Notes: a model not told the origin generated them from the sequence alone. Positions 8,619 to 17,693 are shown, counted from the first letter of the stretch. The stretch: 64,000 nucleotides of DNA from Ktedonospora formicarum (GCF_016587355.1 NZ_BNJF01000011.1:162244-226243); one strand, 5' to 3'. Numbers and translations: made by a program.

Positions 8619-9755
8619 ATGCGTGTTCAGGCAGCTATACTATACGAAACTTGCAAACCTACCCCATACGAAGAGTCGAAGCCCCTGGTCGTTGAAGAGG
8701 TCGAGCTAGATCCGCCCGGACCCGGTGAAGTCCTGGTAGAACTGGTCGGGGCGGGCCTCTGTCACTCGGATCTCTCGGTCATCAATGGCTCTCTATACCC
8801 CAAACTCCTCCAACCAATGATCCTAGGTCACGAAGCCAGCGGCATCGTGCGCGAAACAGGCACGGATGTGAAAGATATCAAGGTAGGTGACCACGTTGTA
8901 TTCTCGTTTGTGCCAACCTGTGGTCACTGTCACTACTGCTCAAATGGTCGGCCCGCGCTCTGCACAAATGGTGGCGCGGCCAATGGGCGCGGCGCGCTCT
9001 TGAGTGGCGCGCAACGCTTCCGCAAGCTAGATGGCTCGCCCGTCGCCCACTTCCTGGGCGTCTCCGCCTTCTCGCGCTTTACCGTAGTTGCGCGGGAATC
9101 ACTTATCGTCATAGAGAAGGATGTACCGCTAGAGAAGGCCGCCCTCTTTGGCTGCGCCCTCATCACCGGCGTCGGCGCGGTCATGAACACCGCCAAAGTC
9201 TCACCGGGCGAACCAGTCGTCGTCTTCGGCCTGGGCGGCGTTGGATTGAGCACGATCATGGGCGCGAAACTGGTTGGAGCCTCCCCCATCATCGCCGTTG
9301 ATATGCTAACCTCCAAGTTCGACCTCGCGAAACGCCTGGGCGCAGACTTTACCGTGCCAGCGGGCGATGGGGATCCGTTAGCGGCAATTCGCGACATCAC
9401 GCGGGGCGGGGCCGAATATGCCTTTGATGCGGTAGGCAATACCGATGTGCTGGCCCAGGCCTTTAAAGCCACCCGACCCGGCGGAAAAACTATCGCGATT
9501 GGCATACCACCTAGTGATCGCTTCCTCTCGCTCCACGCGGCGGCGATTGTCGTGCATGAGAAGTCGCTACTGGGGTCCTTCATGGGGTCCGCCGTACCGC
9601 GCCGCGACATCTCCCGCCTCGCGCACCTGTACCAAGCGGGCAAGCTCCCACTTGACGAGTTACTCAGCCCTTCAATTACCTTGGAAGAGATTAACATCGG
9701 CTTTGACCGCCTGGCTCAGGGGGTCGCGATCCGCCAGCTTATTCGCTTCGATTAA
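8619..9755 (+). CDS. Zinc-dependent alcohol dehydrogenase (MDR family)
   Basis: A 378-residue enzyme of the class III-like MDR alcohol dehydrogenases. The catalytic zinc site is visible as GLCHSD and LGHE. The structural zinc lobe is CGHCHYCSNGRPALC, with all four Cys. The NAD loop is FGLGGVGLS. It should oxidise alcohols or S-hydroxymethyl-type adducts using NAD. ATG 8619 is preceded by AAGGAGGAAAAG; an upstream in-frame start lacks a site. It lies 71 bases after the R2-like oxidase, so the two may act in sequence, for example hydroxylation then dehydrogenation (inference). Confidence 0.93.
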   Translation: MRVQAAILYETCKPTPYEESKPLVVEEVELDPPGPGEVLVELVGAGLCHSDLSVINGSLYPKLLQPMILGHEASGIVRETGTDVKDIKVGDHVVFSFVPTCGHCHYCSNGRPALCTNGGAANGRGALLSGAQRFRKLDGSPVAHFLGVSAFSRFTVVARESLIVIEKDVPLEKAALFGCALITGVGAVMNTAKVSPGEPVVVFGLGGVGLSTIMGAKLVGASPIIAVDMLTSKFDLAKRLGADFTVPAGDGDPLAAIRDITRGGAEYAFDAVGNTDVLAQAFKATRPGGKTIAIGIPPSDRFLSLHAAAIVVHEKSLLGSFMGSAVPRRDISRLAHLYQAGKLPLDELLSPSITLEEINIGFDRLAQGVAIRQLIRFD

Positions 9756-9762
9756 CCTCACA

Positions 9763-9799
9763 CGCGAAAGGTACATTTACTACGAACGTATCTTTCGCG
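9763..9799. terminator. Likely terminator of the R2lox-ADH operon
   Basis: Twelve-base arms with one G-T pair (CGCGAAAGGTAC / GTATCTTTCGCG) start 8 bases after the dehydrogenase stop. The following sequence is pyrimidine-rich but not a long U-run. Confidence 0.55.
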
Positions 9800-9825
9800 C
9801 TCTCATCAGTCACATATTTGAGGCA

Positions 9826-10171
9826 CCGTCTCCGAAACTTACCCAAACGTGGACAGGCCACATTTGGTTTTCGGTTCCTGCTTCAATGCAGAGAGCAAGC
9901 CTTTCGCTCGTCTTCCACCTGCTCCACAGGGGTCACTTCCCGCAGAACTTGCGGTACGCTGTTTTCATCAGGCCAACGCCACCAAATTCCTGGCGGCGTT
10001 ATGGTCTCGATCTAGGACACTTCCACAATCCAGGCAGGCAAAGATCCGATCAGAATGCCTCAGCGCCTCATTGACCCAGCCACAACACGAACAGTTTTTT
10101 GAGGAAGGTTCCCAACGGGAGGCCTGGACCACCTTCACCCCTGCTTGCTCTGTCAAAGCATCTACATGGAT
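9826..10171 (-). mobile_element. IS605-type remnant: TnpB C-terminus plus right end
   Basis: On the minus strand, 10171-9968 encodes the last part of TnpB: the zinc ribbon CSCCG...CLDCG followed by LDRDHNAARN with the RuvC-III Asp. The region 9967-9826 is the element's right end and shares the segment CGGTTCCTGCTTCAATG and the CCGAAACTTACCCAAA border with the solo copies at 2011 and 28117. The N-terminal two-thirds of TnpB are missing. The piece abuts the 3' end of the NmrA gene. Confidence 0.8.
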
Positions 10172-11036
10172 TCTCTTTGGTGGCCTGGAAACTCTGTATG
10201 TGTTCAGAAATGAACGCAGTCGCTGTACAAGGCTTGTGGCCTGTGACCTCATCCACAACCGAGGTAACAAAATTCCCACCACCTTGACGATAAAACTGTA
10301 GTAGCGTAGTAACCGCATGCGCAGCCCATGAGGAGTAAAGCCCCAAGAGCACTTTTTCTGCCTCCTCGTCAGAGATGGGCACGTAGCGAACCGGTGTATG
10401 CAACAACGAAGAGAATATCTCCGCCAGTTGGGTGCATGTGATCGCCTCTGGGCCAGTCACATCATATTCTTTGGACTGGTATTTCTTCTCGCCGAGAAGA
10501 TGTGCCGCGACAGCGCCTATATCACGTGCATCAACATAGCTCATACGCATATCCGCTAGCGGCGCATACATCACTCCTTGAGTGATAATTGGCTGGGCAT
10601 ACATGAGCTCAAAATTTTGCATCAGAAAAAGCGTCCGTAGAATAGTGTATGGTACTCCTGAGGCACGGATTGCGCTCTCGGCTTTCCCATGAATTTGAAG
10701 CAATGGACTAAAGGATTGTGGGTCTGCCCCTATTTCAGATTGTTTAACGAGGTGATGTATACTGGCTTTTTTACACTCCTGCGCCCAAAGCATCTCAGTA
10801 TCTAAGAGATGTTCTGCTACTGGTGTAATGAGATACACACTTTCAATTCCTTGTAGCGCCTGCGCCACGTTTGCTTGCTTTGTCATATCTCCTAAAAAAA
10901 CTTCCATCCCCTGAGCCTGGAGTTTTACGGCATCAACCGATTTACGCACGAAGGCACGAACTGAAGCCTTCCTTGCCAGAAGCTCTTTGATGGTGGCCTT
11001 TCCAACAGCACTTGTCGCACCTGTAACAAGAATCAT
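10068..11036 (-). CDS. NmrA-like NAD(P)-binding protein with an IS-derived C-terminus
   Basis: A 322-residue reading frame. The N-terminus MILVTGATSAVGKATIKELL is the dinucleotide-binding loop of the NmrA/atypical SDR group, which act as NAD(P)H-dependent reductases or redox sensors. Family-like sequence runs to about residue 285 (ending SFQATKEN). The last 35 or so residues are encoded by the TnpB remnant read in another frame. The native C-terminus was therefore probably replaced by the insertion, with little loss since the core ends there. ATG 11036 follows GGAGGAATTTGAGCG. The enzyme may still fold; activity is uncertain. Confidence 0.85.
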   Translation of the reverse strand: MILVTGATSAVGKATIKELLARKASVRAFVRKSVDAVKLQAQGMEVFLGDMTKQANVAQALQGIESVYLITPVAEHLLDTEMLWAQECKKASIHHLVKQSEIGADPQSFSPLLQIHGKAESAIRASGVPYTILRTLFLMQNFELMYAQPIITQGVMYAPLADMRMSYVDARDIGAVAAHLLGEKKYQSKEYDVTGPEAITCTQLAEIFSSLLHTPVRYVPISDEEAEKVLLGLYSSWAAHAVTTLLQFYRQGGGNFVTSVVDEVTGHKPCTATAFISEHIQSFQATKENPCRCFDRASRGEGGPGLPLGTFLKKLFVLWLGQ

Positions 11037-11102
11037 CGCTCAAATTCCTCCGATCCTGTAATTTGATGTTTGGCATGGTTCCAATCAGGGAGATTACTAC
11101 GG

Positions 11103-11999
11103 CTATAGCATCACTGGCCTTTCTTCCTCATGTCTGGCTCTCCATTCACGAGCAACGCAGGCAAAGCCTTCACGCCAGCTTGAATATATCGGTTGCCAGT
11201 TGAGGAGGTGACGTGCTCTGCTATTGGTTGCTCCACGTGCCGCGCGTGGGCGTTCCATACTCATCGCTGGAACCGGAGCGCCAAGGGTCGCAGCATACAC
11301 AGGAAGCCATATGGTTGCCGAGGCTGGCTTATCATCTACTATATTAAAGATACCTTGAGGCCAGTTCAGCGCAAGCAGGGCAGCATGTGTAGCATCATCG
11401 ACATGGAGAAAGGAGGTCACACCTTGATCCGCGACCCGCTGGCCTTGTCGCACATGTTCGGCAATAGTGCCGTCAGGAGCAAACCATGTCCCCGGTCCAT
11501 AGAGCAGGCCATAGCGCAACACTACACCCCACTCCATTTCAGCGACCGCTGCCTCAAGAGCCTGGATGCCTTTGATGGTAGTAAGGCGCGGCTCCGGCGC
11601 CTCTATGTCCAGGGGGACGCTCTCATCGGCAGGGCCTTCACCAGGAGCATAGGCCCAGGCCATGCTTTGCGCAATGAGGCGGTGCACTCCGGCCTGCTTC
11701 GCGGCATCAACGAGATTACGCGTCCCTTCCTGGAGTATGCGTGAGTCCGTTGAGAGATGCATTTCACTCAAATCAGTAAATTGATGTATTATGACATCGG
11801 GGTGCGTCTCGCGTACAAGCGTGAAGACTTTTTCACGATCAAATACATCGACGACTACAGAGGATGCGCCTGGGCGCTCAAGCCGCTGACGCTTCTCAGC
11901 CGTTCGTGTCGTGCCAATTACTTCGTGACCGGACTTAATCAGCACTGGAATGAGCCGTCTTCCAATAACTCCCGTCGCACCTACAAGCAATATTCTCAT
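11103..11999 (-). CDS. NAD-dependent epimerase/dehydratase (extended SDR)
   Basis: A 298-residue extended SDR. The N-terminal loop GATGVIGRRLIP (GxxGxxG) binds NAD(P). The protein keeps the HVDD stretch common to extended SDRs acting on sugar nucleotides or other bound substrates; the classical YxxxK active site is not clear. AGAAGGTG precedes ATG 11999. It is transcribed away from the MocR regulator, from which it is separated by 136 bases holding a direct repeat, so the regulator may control it. The NmrA gene downstream (66 bases, same strand) could be cotranscribed. Confidence 0.88.
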   Translation of the reverse strand: MRILLVGATGVIGRRLIPVLIKSGHEVIGTTRTAEKRQRLERPGASSVVVDVFDREKVFTLVRETHPDVIIHQFTDLSEMHLSTDSRILQEGTRNLVDAAKQAGVHRLIAQSMAWAYAPGEGPADESVPLDIEAPEPRLTTIKGIQALEAAVAEMEWGVVLRYGLLYGPGTWFAPDGTIAEHVRQGQRVADQGVTSFLHVDDATHAALLALNWPQGIFNIVDDKPASATIWLPVYAATLGAPVPAMSMERPRAARGATNSRARHLLNWQPIYSSWREGFACVAREWRARHEEERPVML

Positions 12000-12074
12000 T
12001 CAACACCTTCTTTCGTCGACTATGAGCCCATTTCTTTATAGCAACACTCTATCATGAGATTGGCATGCTAAAAA

Positions 12075-12108
12075 TAGCCATTATGCCATATAATAGGGTA
12101 GCCATTAT
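12075..12108. promoter_or_regulatory. Direct repeat, candidate MocR binding site
   Basis: TAGCCATTAT occurs at 12075-12084 and again at 12099-12108, 24 bases apart start to start, between the epimerase and MocR genes. MocR-type regulators are known to bind spaced direct repeats in such divergent promoters. Confidence 0.6.
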
Positions 12109-12135
12109 TTGTGCTGAGACCATAGGAGGCTGCTT

Positions 12136-13638
12136 ATGCCAAAGCCAACACCCCATATTCCGCTACCCAACATTCAACTGAATGCGAACGCCAGTACCCC
12201 CTTGCGCCACCAACTCTATGAGCAACTTGCCCGAGCGATTCGCACTGGTCATTTAACACCGGGAACACGGCTACCCTCAACGCGTGCCTTCGCCCGCGAA
12301 TTGGGCGTCTCTCGTACCACTGTCGAGGAGGCATATCTAGATCTCTATGCTGAAGGGTATATTGAGGGACAGGTGGGAGCTGGAACCTATGTTACACAAC
12401 ATCTTTCTCAGAGCCATCTTCACATGGCAACCACACCCGACGAACTAATGTCGCCGGACCAAGCCTTAAGCGGGCAAGCGAATTTATCTCAGCGTGGGAA
12501 ACTGCTTGCTGCAACGCCACCGATACCCGGCTTTTGTAGCGGCGAGACAGGTTCTCCCTTCCGCATCGGGCTACCAGCGCTTGATAGCTTTCCGCAGCAG
12601 GAGTGGGCGCGGATGGTTGCGCAAGCCATACGCCAATTGCCTCCCTCACACCTATGCTATCCGGATCTGGAGGGATACCGCCCGTTAAGGGAGGAGATTG
12701 CCGCCTACATTACGATTTCGCGTGGGGTACGCTGTACAGCGGATCAGGTGATAGTGATCGCGGGCGCTCAGGTAGGGCTGTCACTGGCGGCACGTCTGCT
12801 CCTCGATGTAGATGATGCCGCCTGGATAGAAGATCCGGGGTATCCTTGGGTGAGAGTGGCATTTGAGGAAGCGGGAGCCAATCTCGTGCCGGTTCCTATT
12901 GATGAAGAGGGGATGGACGTTGCCACTGGTAAGGCCAGGTGTCCCGATGCGCGGATCGCCTATGTGACTCCCTCGCATCAATTTCCACTTGGCGTTACCA
13001 TGAGCCTTGCCCGGCGCTACGAGCTATTACATTGGGCGCGGCAGGCAGGGGCCTGGATCATTGAAGATGACTATGATAGCGAGTATCGCTACATTGGCCG
13101 CCCCATTCCGGCATTGCAAGGGCTTGAAGGAGCTGAACGCGTGCTTTACCTGGGAACTTTTAGCAAGGTTCTTTTCCCTGCATTACGTCTGGGATATATC
13201 GTTGTACCACCAACGCTTGTCAATGCCTTTGTCACTGCCCAGCGCACAGTCAATGCCTTGCCTCCGACACTTGAACAGGCAGCACTCGCTATGTATATGA
13301 GGGAGGGGCATTTCGCTCGCCATATCCGACGTATGCGTTTACTGTACGCCAGAAGAGGGAATATCCTGAGAGATTGCGCAAGACACTTTCTTGGCGATAT
13401 GCTCACTATCGAACAACCAGCTGCTGGATTACACCTTGTAGGCTGGTTCCCAGAAGGTATCGATGATCGCGAAATGGCCTGCAACGCCGAGAGGTATGGT
13501 ATCACCGCTCTCCCGCTCTCGGCATACCGAATAGAGGAAAAGGGACGTAATGGCGTCCTGCTTGGCTATTCCTCGTGGACCGAGCGCGAGATAGAGGAAG
13601 GCATGCAAAGCCTCGCGCGAGCATGGAGTTCGCGCTAA
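12136..13638 (+). CDS. MocR-type regulator (GntR HTH fused to aminotransferase-like domain)
   Basis: A 500-residue protein. Residues about 18-90 form a GntR winged helix (HQLYEQLARAIRTGHLTPGT and RAFARELGVSRTTVEEAY). From about 125 it is a fold-type I PLP domain with DDYDSEYRY and TFSKVLFPALRLGY; K344 is the expected PLP lysine. Such regulators sense pyridoxal phosphate or amino-compound ligands and act on the adjacent divergent gene, here the epimerase. A good site (AGGAGGC) precedes ATG 12136. A decayed piece of a paralogue lies at 25927-26039. Confidence 0.92.
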   Translation: MPKPTPHIPLPNIQLNANASTPLRHQLYEQLARAIRTGHLTPGTRLPSTRAFARELGVSRTTVEEAYLDLYAEGYIEGQVGAGTYVTQHLSQSHLHMATTPDELMSPDQALSGQANLSQRGKLLAATPPIPGFCSGETGSPFRIGLPALDSFPQQEWARMVAQAIRQLPPSHLCYPDLEGYRPLREEIAAYITISRGVRCTADQVIVIAGAQVGLSLAARLLLDVDDAAWIEDPGYPWVRVAFEEAGANLVPVPIDEEGMDVATGKARCPDARIAYVTPSHQFPLGVTMSLARRYELLHWARQAGAWIIEDDYDSEYRYIGRPIPALQGLEGAERVLYLGTFSKVLFPALRLGYIVVPPTLVNAFVTAQRTVNALPPTLEQAALAMYMREGHFARHIRRMRLLYARRGNILRDCARHFLGDMLTIEQPAAGLHLVGWFPEGIDDREMACNAERYGITALPLSAYRIEEKGRNGVLLGYSSWTEREIEEGMQSLARAWSSR

Positions 13639-14244
13639 GAGGATGCGCTTTCCACTCATCTTTTGGGAAAGGGGCATCATAAGAAACCATAAGATGTATT
13701 ATAAGAGTTGCACTATGTCGACTGGAAACTGAATCACTAAACCGGCGAAGATAACGAGAATGAGCCAGATGGCTAGCACAATGGCGCGCAACGCCATACA
13801 TGAGCAAGCCGGCAAATGATACAAGCTCAACAAGATACGGGAAGGTAAGGAGTGTGGGAGCGTATAGTTGCCGCCAGTCCAAGCCAGCACGCCGTTGTAT
13901 AGATCGATGGCTGGACGGCGAAGATGATGAGCAAACTCAATAAAAACAACCACGCGCGCTTAACGACGGCGGCAGCACGCAAGGTTGGCATGGACTGCGT
14001 CGTGATTCTGAGCCGTAATCGGTATCAGAGTTACAAGACAACCTCCTGACAGTCTGCTTGATGGGTGCCCTGGTCTCTCTCGTTGAGACATCCAATCACT
14101 GGGATCTAGAGCCGCATGTTCAGAACGTCTGCCAGTCATGATTGCCCAGGGGTGAAAACCCTGTGTCATCCCTGTCAGTGGGACAACGCCACACACCTGA
14201 TGTGCTCCTGTGCGAGAGTGCATCAGGCTGCTCCCTTCCATCGC
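13639..14244. other. Relic region with a broken membrane-protein gene
   Basis: On the minus strand, 13699-13953 reads as a hydrophobic fragment ending AGLVIQFPVDIVQLL. Part of the expected middle (TFPYLVELVSFAGLLMYG) lies in another frame at 13790-13870, suggesting one small membrane-protein gene with two frame changes. The family is not recognised. From 13960 to 14240 only a non-convincing minus-strand frame is open. Confidence 0.45.
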
Positions 14245-15285
14245 TCATTGCTCCCCTTCAAAATAGCGCCGAGGGAGGTGCCGCAACTTTTCGGGATTGA
14301 CTATGATATCAATTTCCCTAACCTGCTTCTCAGCGAGGGTGAGCACAAGAACAAAAGCCGGCTTCCCCTTCTCGATAAAATGCTGGAAATGCTCCATTTG
14401 CATCCTGAACACCTCCTTCTCCTTTTCCTCTTTTGATCTCACACTCCATTTTTCCGCCAGCGTGGAAAGCCAATCCTGCGCATCCACATCCTCAGGGAGG
14501 TAGCCAATGAGACCTGGCTGACCATTGATCCACGTGGGTTGGCTCTTCACATCGGTCAGACTCAGGAATTTGCGCTGGATCCCAAGTAGATAGCGGGTCA
14601 CTCTCTCTGGTCCATAGATAGGATGAAGTGCGGTGCCTACTTTACCTCCACTATCGGTATGGAGCACGACCTCGTCAGAGAGCACACGTAGCAAACCATC
14701 CATGTCGCCGTCGCGGCACGCCTGTAAGAATTGCGTGAATATCTGCTGCTGGTAGGTCTGTGATACCTGCGAGAGGGTGCGGTGGAGGGGAAGATGTTGT
14801 CGTGCTCGATGCATCACCTGGCGGCAATTCTCCTCGCTTTTTCCCACGAAAGACGCGATCTCTGCATAATCATAGTCAAAAACCTGGCGCAGCAGAAAGA
14901 CAGCTCGTTCAATGGGAGAAAGCCGTTCCAGTACCAGAAGGAATGCCATGGAGAGCGATTCGGCCAGTTCCGAGAACTCTGAAGGGTCAGTAGCGATCAG
15001 CGGCTCAGGAAGCCAGAGTCCAACGTAGGATTCACGCCGCACCTGGGCAGAGCGCAGGTGGTCGATACACCTGCGCGTGACCAGCGTGCAGAGGAAGGCT
15101 TTGGGATTCTCAATCGTTTTTCCTGAGCCTGAGGCGAGAGTATCATGCCATTGAAGGAAGACCTCCTGCACGCAATCTTCGGCGTCCATGACGCTGCCAA
15201 GCATACGGTAGGCAATTGAGAACAGCAAGGGCCGATAGGATTGGAAGCATTCCTGCTGGCTCATGTGCGTCTCATCTATCGGCAT
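14245..15285 (-). CDS. ECF41-type RNA polymerase sigma factor with SnoaL-like C-terminal domain
   Basis: A 346-residue protein: sigma-2 at about 14-85 and sigma-4 at about 115-165, then a SnoaL/NTF2-like domain. The linker motif WLPEPL (91-96) and the C-terminal NPEKL (330-334) are hallmarks of ECF41 (SigJ-like) factors, whose C-terminal domain regulates activity in place of an anti-sigma factor. Unusually, about 45 charged residues (about 262-305, with KEEKEKEVFRMQMEHFQHF) interrupt the SnoaL-like domain. ATG 15285 follows GAGGAGAAGGT. Genes downstream of ECF41 factors are usually redox or epimerase targets; here the same-strand genes upstream fit that pattern. Confidence 0.9.
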   Translation of the reverse strand: MPIDETHMSQQECFQSYRPLLFSIAYRMLGSVMDAEDCVQEVFLQWHDTLASGSGKTIENPKAFLCTLVTRRCIDHLRSAQVRRESYVGLWLPEPLIATDPSEFSELAESLSMAFLLVLERLSPIERAVFLLRQVFDYDYAEIASFVGKSEENCRQVMHRARQHLPLHRTLSQVSQTYQQQIFTQFLQACRDGDMDGLLRVLSDEVVLHTDSGGKVGTALHPIYGPERVTRYLLGIQRKFLSLTDVKSQPTWINGQPGLIGYLPEDVDAQDWLSTLAEKWSVRSKEEKEKEVFRMQMEHFQHFIEKGKPAFVLVLTLAEKQVREIDIIVNPEKLRHLPRRYFEGEQ

Positions 15286-15348
15286 GAATACCTTCTCCTC
15301 AGAGGAGAGAGAATGATGCTCATCACCTAATAACCTCCTTTTAAAGGG

Positions 15349-15783
15349 CTAAATCTGCCCAGCCATTTTACTGTATGTTGCAGGAGGCCTTTGCACACTG
15401 GCCGCTACCAATAACAGCACGACGATCCACACCACTATGACTTGAAGCCATTCATTGACTGAGGAAGGAGAGGCAATCGCATCGTAGAGGTGATTAGCAG
15501 CATGCAATAAACTCGCCAGAGCAGCTATACGAATGGTCCATATATGCTTCTGCGGCTGAGCCATCGCCAGTAATAAGCCTATGCCTATTGCCAGGATAAA
15601 TGCTCCCAGGTCGCCCTCGTAATGAGAGTTAAAGGGTGGAAAGTTTCCAATAGTTTGAAAAAACCACAATGGAAAGAATATAAGTGCTATTCCAGCGAAA
15701 GTATAGGCAATTCCTATTAGCGCCACGATGACCTGGACAAAACGGGTATACGCAGTCGTCGATCTCACAGATGCTTTATTCAT
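15349..15783 (-). CDS. Four-helix membrane protein next to the ECF41 sigma factor
   Basis: A 144-residue protein with four hydrophobic segments (about 15-40, 60-80, 85-102 and 112-130). A GAAGGAG site precedes ATG 15783. No family was recognised with certainty; size and topology resemble DoxX-like or DUF4345-like proteins. It sits between the sigma gene (63 bases) and a dehydratase-like SDR (69 bases), all on the minus strand, so the three probably form one unit. Confidence 0.78.
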   Translation of the reverse strand: MNKASVRSTTAYTRFVQVIVALIGIAYTFAGIALIFFPLWFFQTIGNFPPFNSHYEGDLGAFILAIGIGLLLAMAQPQKHIWTIRIAALASLLHAANHLYDAIASPSSVNEWLQVIVVWIVVLLLVAASVQRPPATYSKMAGQI

Positions 15784-15852
15784 ATGAACTCCTTCTATCT
15801 ATTATTTAGACTTTTCCAGCATAGCTTGCAACATTTCTTCTCCACAACTGTG

Positions 15853-16758
15853 CTATACACGATTCGCGCGCTTGTCTTTTAACTGCGCAACGCGTGTTTG
15901 GGTAGGTGGTGAGCTCTGATAGGATTGCTGGACCCATTGTGCCCAGGTGATCTCGCCATGAGGCAGCTCGCCTCCACAGGTATTGTCTCCCCGGCGATAT
16001 CCCGCCGCCACCTGTCCAGGTATCCAGAGAGGAAGCAACTTACGGTGCACATGGCGCAGCGTATACCACGTGTAGGCCATCTCGCCTAGGGAAAGCACTT
16101 GCGGTCCCCCCATCTCCTCAATCTCTCTCGTAGGAGACGCCAGCGCGAGTTCAGCCATTCGACGACCAACCTCGCACTCGGCGATGGATTGAAAGAGCAG
16201 GTCACTGGGCAAGGGCGTGATCCATGGGAGCAGACTACACCTCCGCAAGAACAAATCAATGAGAGCGTGAAATTGGGTTGCGCGCAGAATCGACCAGGCA
16301 ATACCACTCGCTTTGATAGCTTCTTCTTCAGCCACTTTCTGTTGGTAGTAGGACAAAGGAATACGATCGCACGCCACAATGGAGATATATACGATGTGCG
16401 ACACTTTCGTTGCCCGTGCCGCTTCAAGTAATCTACGCGGATCACCTGCACAATGGATAATTACATCAATATCATGCACAGCGTCACTGAGACCCGCTCC
16501 GCTCTTCAGATCAGCCTGCACCCACGAAACAGCGGGAAAGGGAAGAGCCGCGATCTCCTGGCGCTGATCCGCTGGGACACCATAGCCCGAGAATCTCCTC
16601 AGGCTGACTCTCGAATAAGGCCGCGGACCTTCTGAGCCGCCTGGCGCGAAAACACGACGGCTCATGAGACGTGTGGTGATGTTTGGATGGTTTCTCAGAG
16701 CATTGGCTACTTGCTGCCCTAATGTTCCCGTTGCTCCAGTAAGAAGAATATATAACAT
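15853..16758 (-). CDS. NAD(P)-binding epimerase/reductase-like protein
   Basis: A 301-residue atypical SDR. It starts with the NAD(P) loop TGATGTLGQQVANAL, followed by IIHCAGDPRRLLEAAR and a conserved substrate region (ILRATQFHALIDLF). An AGGAGGT site precedes ATG 16758. It is the first gene of the probable unit with the membrane protein and the ECF41 sigma factor. Known ECF41 regulons contain carboxymuconolactone decarboxylase, oxidoreductase or epimerase genes, so this is the likely target and functional partner (inference). Confidence 0.87.
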   Translation of the reverse strand: MLYILLTGATGTLGQQVANALRNHPNITTRLMSRRVFAPGGSEGPRPYSRVSLRRFSGYGVPADQRQEIAALPFPAVSWVQADLKSGAGLSDAVHDIDVIIHCAGDPRRLLEAARATKVSHIVYISIVACDRIPLSYYQQKVAEEEAIKASGIAWSILRATQFHALIDLFLRRCSLLPWITPLPSDLLFQSIAECEVGRRMAELALASPTREIEEMGGPQVLSLGEMAYTWYTLRHVHRKLLPLWIPGQVAAGYRRGDNTCGGELPHGEITWAQWVQQSYQSSPPTQTRVAQLKDKRANRV

Positions 16759-16962
16759 CTACTATCTACCTCCTGAGAAAGGGGAAGTCTCGATCAACTC
16801 ATGATTTTCTCTTTACCCCTCAAACAGGAGTCGAAACAGACGGTTTGCCTGTGACACCTCACCCCTCCATCTCTCAACTGATCCGGAAAATTATGGCAGA
16901 TACAGCTGCGTTGCAAAAAGATGAATGAGCGATCCTGTCCGATCAAATTATTGAGGTATTTG

Positions 16963-17008
16963 CTCTGGCGCAGTTCCACATGAAGCAGGAACTGCGCCAG
17001 AGATTTTT
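16963..17008 (+). terminator. Strong intrinsic terminator-like hairpin
   Basis: Perfect 15-base arms (CTCTGGCGCAGTTCC and its complement) with a 10-base loop are followed by ATTTTT on the plus strand. No plus-strand gene lies just upstream, and a TnpB fragment starts right after it, so it may instead belong to a mobile-element end. Confidence 0.6.
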
Positions 17009-17009
17009 A

Positions 17010-17107
17010 TCAGCGCCTGCATGGGCGTAAGGTCCATGAGGTACTGACGCTGGGCAACACCATCATGCTCGAAAAGATTTCCTACAAGGCATGGCAGAAG
17101 CAGTTCG
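17010..17107 (+). pseudogene. Short fragment of the large TnpB family
   Basis: About 33 codons read QRLHGRKVHEVLTLG, then MLEKISYKAWQKQFG. They match the RuvC-II region of the intact nuclease at 57116-58813 (LHGRKVHEVMALG, LEKISYKAWQKTYG). Homology stops at both ends, so this is a scar of a second, lost copy. Confidence 0.8.
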
Positions 17108-17693
17108 GCACGATGCGATCCGTTTCGTCGAAATCGAGAAGATCGAGGGATGACGAGCTCGCGAACACGAGACAACTTGTTGCCTGATGAGAGGTGTAAT
17201 TCCTCTCTCCTCTGGTGATGAGGAAACAGCATAAACCCTGGAGTAGCGACTGGTCATCAATCTCCAAAGCGGGTTTAAATGAGGATAAGACAGGAGTCTG
17301 CCCTGTTGATCTCTTCTAGCAGGCTATTACGGTCAGCAGTTCGTCTCACAAGACGGATGAAACGAATGCATGAAAGAACCATCGTTAACTGTACCAAGCC
17401 TACGCAGAATAAGAGGCTTGCCCAAAAAGGGAACATGAACTGGAGAAGGGATTTTTGCCGCTCTTCTCATCACCCAAAGAGTTCATCGGTGGATAGTGCA
17501 GACCTACGATAGCGCAAAACAGGTAACAGGAACGGAATAACCAGGTCAAGGCTCTCAAGGGAGGTCGATACCATGAGCAGGTGCCAACCGTATGCCTCTC
17601 CTGGCGAGATCGCTTAAAAAGCGAATGCCTGGAGTAACGTCCAGGATATGCTGACGTAAGCGCGGTAGTACAGAAGGAAAAGGCACAAGTACG

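Noticed and set aside
8933..9697. 254-codon minus-strand frame
   Set aside because: It is the antisense of a well-supported alcohol dehydrogenase and has Ser/Pro/Arg-rich shadow composition.
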